Shown here piece by piece: positions 13,737 through 16,757 of a DNA stretch of 16,757 nt. The stretch is from an uncultured Prevotellaceae bacterium (lineage in GTDB: Bacteria; Bacteroidota; Bacteroidia; Bacteroidales; Bacteroidaceae). Numbering within the stretch: the stretch's first letter is position 1; each line of letters starts with the position of its first letter. The stretch covers positions 1-16,757 of the forward strand of contig CAMKTM010000023.1 of the NCBI GenBank assembly GCA_946415695.1, given 5' to 3'. A model generated the notes under the pieces. It had not been told where the DNA came from, searched no databases, and was given only the letters and a program-made list of their open reading frames with translations. The translations under genes were made by a program, and so were the position numbers.

Positions 13737-16688
13737 ATGTCACACAAAAAACCTAATCACTATTTCTGCGGACGCACGATATGTCGCCCCAGCATGTTCT
13801 TTTCATTTTTCATCTTCGTTTTTTCTGTTTTGTTATGCTCCTGTGAGGGTAGCGACTATGAAAGCGTGAAGGGCGACCCGATGCAGACGCGTATCTACAC
13901 GCTCGACAACGGACTGAAAGTCTATCTCTCTGTCAATAAGGCTGAGCCAAAGATACAGACCTTCATTGCCGTTCGCACCGGTTCGAAGAACGACCCGGCC
14001 GAGACGACCGGTCTGGCGCACTATCTGGAACATCTCATGTTCAAGGGAACCCGTCAGTTCGGCACCACAAACCCCGAAGCAGAGGCTCCCTTGCTCGACG
14101 AGATTGAGCAACGCTACGAAGTCTATCGCACCACGACCGACGAGGCAACGCGGAAGCAACTCTACCACGAGATAGACAGTGTCTCGCAACTCGCTGCCAA
14201 GTATTTCATCCCCAACGAGTACGACAAGCTGATGGCAGCTATCGGCAGCGAGGGCTCGAATGCCTTTACCTCCAACGACGTGACCTGCTACGTAGAGGAA
14301 ATCCCTGCCAACGAAGTGGAGAACTGGGCCAAGATACAGGCCGACCGCTTCCAGAACATGGTGATTCGTGGCTTCCACACCGAGCTGGAGGCTGTCTATG
14401 AGGAGTACAACATCGGCCTTTCGAACGACGGCAACAAGCAGTTCGAGGCCTTGATGGCCAAGCTTTTCCCCTCGCATCCTTACGGCACACAGACAACCAT
14501 CGGCACCCAGCAGCATCTGAAGAACCCCTCCATCACCAACATCAAGAACTACTTCGCCAAGTGGTACGTGCCCAACAATGTGGCAATCTGCATGGCAGGT
14601 GACTTCGACCCCGACCAAGTGTTGGCAACGCTGAAGCAGTATTTTGGTGAATGGAAGCCCGGCGACGATGTTGCTCAGCCGACGTTCCCAGAGCTTGAAC
14701 CGATGACGGCACCCGTCGATACCACCGTTCTTGGCCTCGAAGCCGAGAGCATCTGGCTGGGCTGGCGTAGCGAGAAAGCCTCGTCCTTGCAGAACGATAC
14801 TCTGGAGCTCATCAATTCCGTCCTCTCGAACGGCAAGGCAGGTCTCCTCGACCTCGACCTCAATCAGGAGATGAAGGTGATGGTAGCCGAGTCGGGCGTG
14901 GAGAGTCTTATGGACTACGGCTTCTTCCTGTTGGTAGGCATGCCCAAGGAAGGACAGTCGCTCGACGAGGTGAAGGACCTCATGCTTGGCGAGATAGAGA
15001 AGCTGAAGCAGGGCGACTTCGACGACGACCTGCTCATCTCAGCGCTGAACAATGCTAAACTCGACGAACTCCGCAGCCTCGACCAGAACCGTACTCGCAC
15101 CTATAAGATGATGGAAGCCTTCATCACCGGCACCCCGTGGCAGCAGCAAGTGGGACGCATGGACCGCCTGGCCAAGATAACGAAGCAGGAGGTGGTTGAC
15201 TTTGCCAACCGCTTCTTCGGCCCTGGCTTCGTCAGCGTCTATAAGCGTCAGGGCGAGGACACCACGCAGAAGAAGATTGACAAGCCAGCCATCACACCTA
15301 TCCCCACCAACCGCGACCAGGTCAGCCAGTTCGTGCAGGACATCCAGCAGACAAAGGTAGAACCCATCCAGCCGCAGTTCCTCGACTTCCAGAAGGACCT
15401 TTCCTTCTTCGACACGGAAAAGGGCTTGCCCGTCATCTACAAGCAGAACACCGAGAACGACCTCTTCGACCTTCAGTTCCGCTATGAGTTCGGACAGGAG
15501 GACGACAACCGCTACGACGTGGCTGCCAACTACATCGACTACCTCGGCACCGACCAGCTCTCGGCAGCTCAGGTCAAGCAGCAGTTCTACAAACTGGCCT
15601 GCAACTATGCCATCAGCGTGAACAGCGATGCCATCACCATCGGACTCTCCGGCCTGAGCGAGAACATGCCCGAAGCACTCGCTCTGCTCGAGAATCTGCT
15701 TCGCAACGCCAAGGCCGACCAGAGTGCCTACGAACAGATGGTGGGACTCATCCTCAAGAACCGTCAGGACATGAAGACCGACCAGCGCACTTGCTTCTCG
15801 ATGCTGAACATGTACGGCACTTATGGCGAGCACAATGCCATGCGCGACAATATGACGGAACAGCAGCTTCGCGAAGCCAATCCACAGGAGTTGCTCGACC
15901 TCCTGAAGAACATCGCCCAGTATGAGCACAAGGTGCTCTACTACGGACCGCTCTCGCAGAAGGAACTCGACAAGTTCGTCACCGAGTTGCACCCCACCGA
16001 CAAGGCGCTCCAACCCGTTCCCGAAGGCAAGCCCTACGAGCTGCAGATGGCTACGGAACCTGAAATCCTCATCGCTCCCTACGATGCCAAGAACATCTAT
16101 ATGCGCTCGTACTACAACGAAGGCCGACAGAGCAATCTCGACGAATATGCCACCATCAATGCATTTAATGAATACTTCGGCGGAGGCATGAACAGCGTCG
16201 TCTTCCAAGAACTTCGTGAAGCACGCGGACTTGCATACAGTGCTTCCGCCTTCTACAACAACGCTTCGAAGAAGAACGAGCCAGAGAACTTCACCACATA
16301 CATCATTACACAGAACGACAAGATGATGGACTGCATCGGTCAGTTCCGCGAAATCATCGACCAGTTCCCGCAGAGCGAGGCTGCCTTCCAGATCGCCAAG
16401 GACGCACTCACCAAACAGATGGCGAGCCAGCGCACCACGAAGTTCAGCGTCATTGTTGCCTACCTCAATGCTCAGCGCCAGGGCTTCGACTTCGACGTGA
16501 ACAAGAAGATTTTCGAAGACCTGCAGAACATCACCCTGAAGGACATCGCCGACTTCGAACAGAACCACATGGCACATAAGAGCGGCCGCTACCTCATCCT
16601 CGGTAACGAGAAGGAGCTCGACATGCAATCCCTCGGCAAGATAGGTCCCATTCGCCGCGTCACCCTCCAGGATGTCTTTGGCTATTGA
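13737..16688 (+). CDS. M16-family zinc metallopeptidase, probable lipoprotein
   Basis: This 983-residue two-lobed M16 (pitrilysin/insulinase-type) peptidase has the inverted zinc motif HYLEH (H95, E98, H99) and the distal glutamate in TELEAVYEE (E216), about 117 residues later; helical sequence beginning LLDEIEQRY fills part of that interval. The second, inactive lobe includes YEFGQEDDN and YFGGGMNSVVFQELREARGLAYS. The N-terminus has a basic stretch, a hydrophobic run and LLCSC, where C36 is a fitting lipobox cysteine, so it is probably a periplasmic-facing lipoprotein that degrades peptides. ATG 13737 is chosen because it supplies the basic n-region; TTG 13710 and ATG 13794 are alternatives. 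It is transcribed away from the GH18-like operon. After its stop, 16689-16757 shows no recognisable feature. Confidence 0.94.
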   Translation: MSHKKPNHYFCGRTICRPSMFFSFFIFVFSVLLCSCEGSDYESVKGDPMQTRIYTLDNGLKVYLSVNKAEPKIQTFIAVRTGSKNDPAETTGLAHYLEHLMFKGTRQFGTTNPEAEAPLLDEIEQRYEVYRTTTDEATRKQLYHEIDSVSQLAAKYFIPNEYDKLMAAIGSEGSNAFTSNDVTCYVEEIPANEVENWAKIQADRFQNMVIRGFHTELEAVYEEYNIGLSNDGNKQFEALMAKLFPSHPYGTQTTIGTQQHLKNPSITNIKNYFAKWYVPNNVAICMAGDFDPDQVLATLKQYFGEWKPGDDVAQPTFPELEPMTAPVDTTVLGLEAESIWLGWRSEKASSLQNDTLELINSVLSNGKAGLLDLDLNQEMKVMVAESGVESLMDYGFFLLVGMPKEGQSLDEVKDLMLGEIEKLKQGDFDDDLLISALNNAKLDELRSLDQNRTRTYKMMEAFITGTPWQQQVGRMDRLAKITKQEVVDFANRFFGPGFVSVYKRQGEDTTQKKIDKPAITPIPTNRDQVSQFVQDIQQTKVEPIQPQFLDFQKDLSFFDTEKGLPVIYKQNTENDLFDLQFRYEFGQEDDNRYDVAANYIDYLGTDQLSAAQVKQQFYKLACNYAISVNSDAITIGLSGLSENMPEALALLENLLRNAKADQSAYEQMVGLILKNRQDMKTDQRTCFSMLNMYGTYGEHNAMRDNMTEQQLREANPQELLDLLKNIAQYEHKVLYYGPLSQKELDKFVTELHPTDKALQPVPEGKPYELQMATEPEILIAPYDAKNIYMRSYYNEGRQSNLDEYATINAFNEYFGGGMNSVVFQELREARGLAYSASAFYNNASKKNEPENFTTYIITQNDKMMDCIGQFREIIDQFPQSEAAFQIAKDALTKQMASQRTTKFSVIVAYLNAQRQGFDFDVNKKIFEDLQNITLKDIADFEQNHMAHKSGRYLILGNEKELDMQSLGKIGPIRRVTLQDVFGY

Positions 16689-16757
16689 ACCATGAATATA
16701 TAGAATTATTGCTGTCCGGGGAAGTTATTTCATTATCACCAGTTCTATCGCACGTCA

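Noticed and set aside
13710..14090. Unusual insertion in the M16 active-site lobe
   Set aside because: The helical stretch between HYLEH and the distal Glu looks typical, from memory, of one bacterial M16 subgroup, so I do not count it as novel.
15039..16628. A 529-codon open frame antisense to the M16 gene
   Set aside because: It mirrors a clearly conserved M16 peptidase; the antisense frame is open because the gene's codon use avoids the codons that read as stops on the other strand. No family resemblance.

Overview
The window looks like a piece of a Bacteroidota chromosome, most likely Bacteroidales and Prevotella-like (inference; no rRNA or other firm marker is present). Three things point there: promoters of the Bacteroidota type (TTTG, 19-20 nt, TAnnTTTG), secreted proteins ending in a C-terminal tail of the type common in Prevotella and Bacteroides, and a thiamine operon with the gene order S-E-G-C-F typical of the phylum.

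Layout. Positions 3-101 hold the last 33 codons of an unidentified plus-strand gene, followed by a terminator (125-159) and a large palindromic repeat (256-341). From 6286 down to 395 on the minus strand runs a thiamine transcription unit: promoter (6255-6286), TPP riboswitch (6171-6242), intrinsic terminator in the leader (6111-6143), then thiD, thiS, thiE, thiG, thiC, a ThiF/MoeB-family gene and a glycosyltransferase of the putative rhamnosyltransferase family. The operon would make the pyrimidine (ThiC, ThiD) and thiazole (ThiS, ThiF, ThiG) halves and join them (ThiE). The usual dehydroglycine source, thiH, is missing from its expected place.

From 13455 down to 6491 on the minus strand lie three genes: a secreted GH18-like protein with a beta/gamma-crystallin domain; a 1686-residue secreted CotH-kinase protein starting 4 nt after it; and, 49 nt further on, a free-standing ProX/YbaK tRNA-editing protein. 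The first two share the same tail motif (QRGINIV) and look like a co-expressed cell-surface pair. Divergently, 13737-16688 encodes a large M16 zinc-protease lipoprotein with its own promoter (13545-13575).

The most unusual structure is a family of exactly 66-bp intergenic elements at 266-331, 6370-6435 and 13634-13699. Each is three abutting 22-bp units of the form TTGC-N2-(G/A)TACATG-N5-GCAA. The first two loci share identical units in shuffled order; the third has three perfect copies of a diverged unit. Palindrome centres fall about every 11 bp. The elements sit in a convergent 3' region, just upstream of the thi promoter, and in the 5' leader of the M16 gene. I do not recognise this family. 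All intergenic gaps are under 300 bp; 16689-16757 shows nothing I can name.
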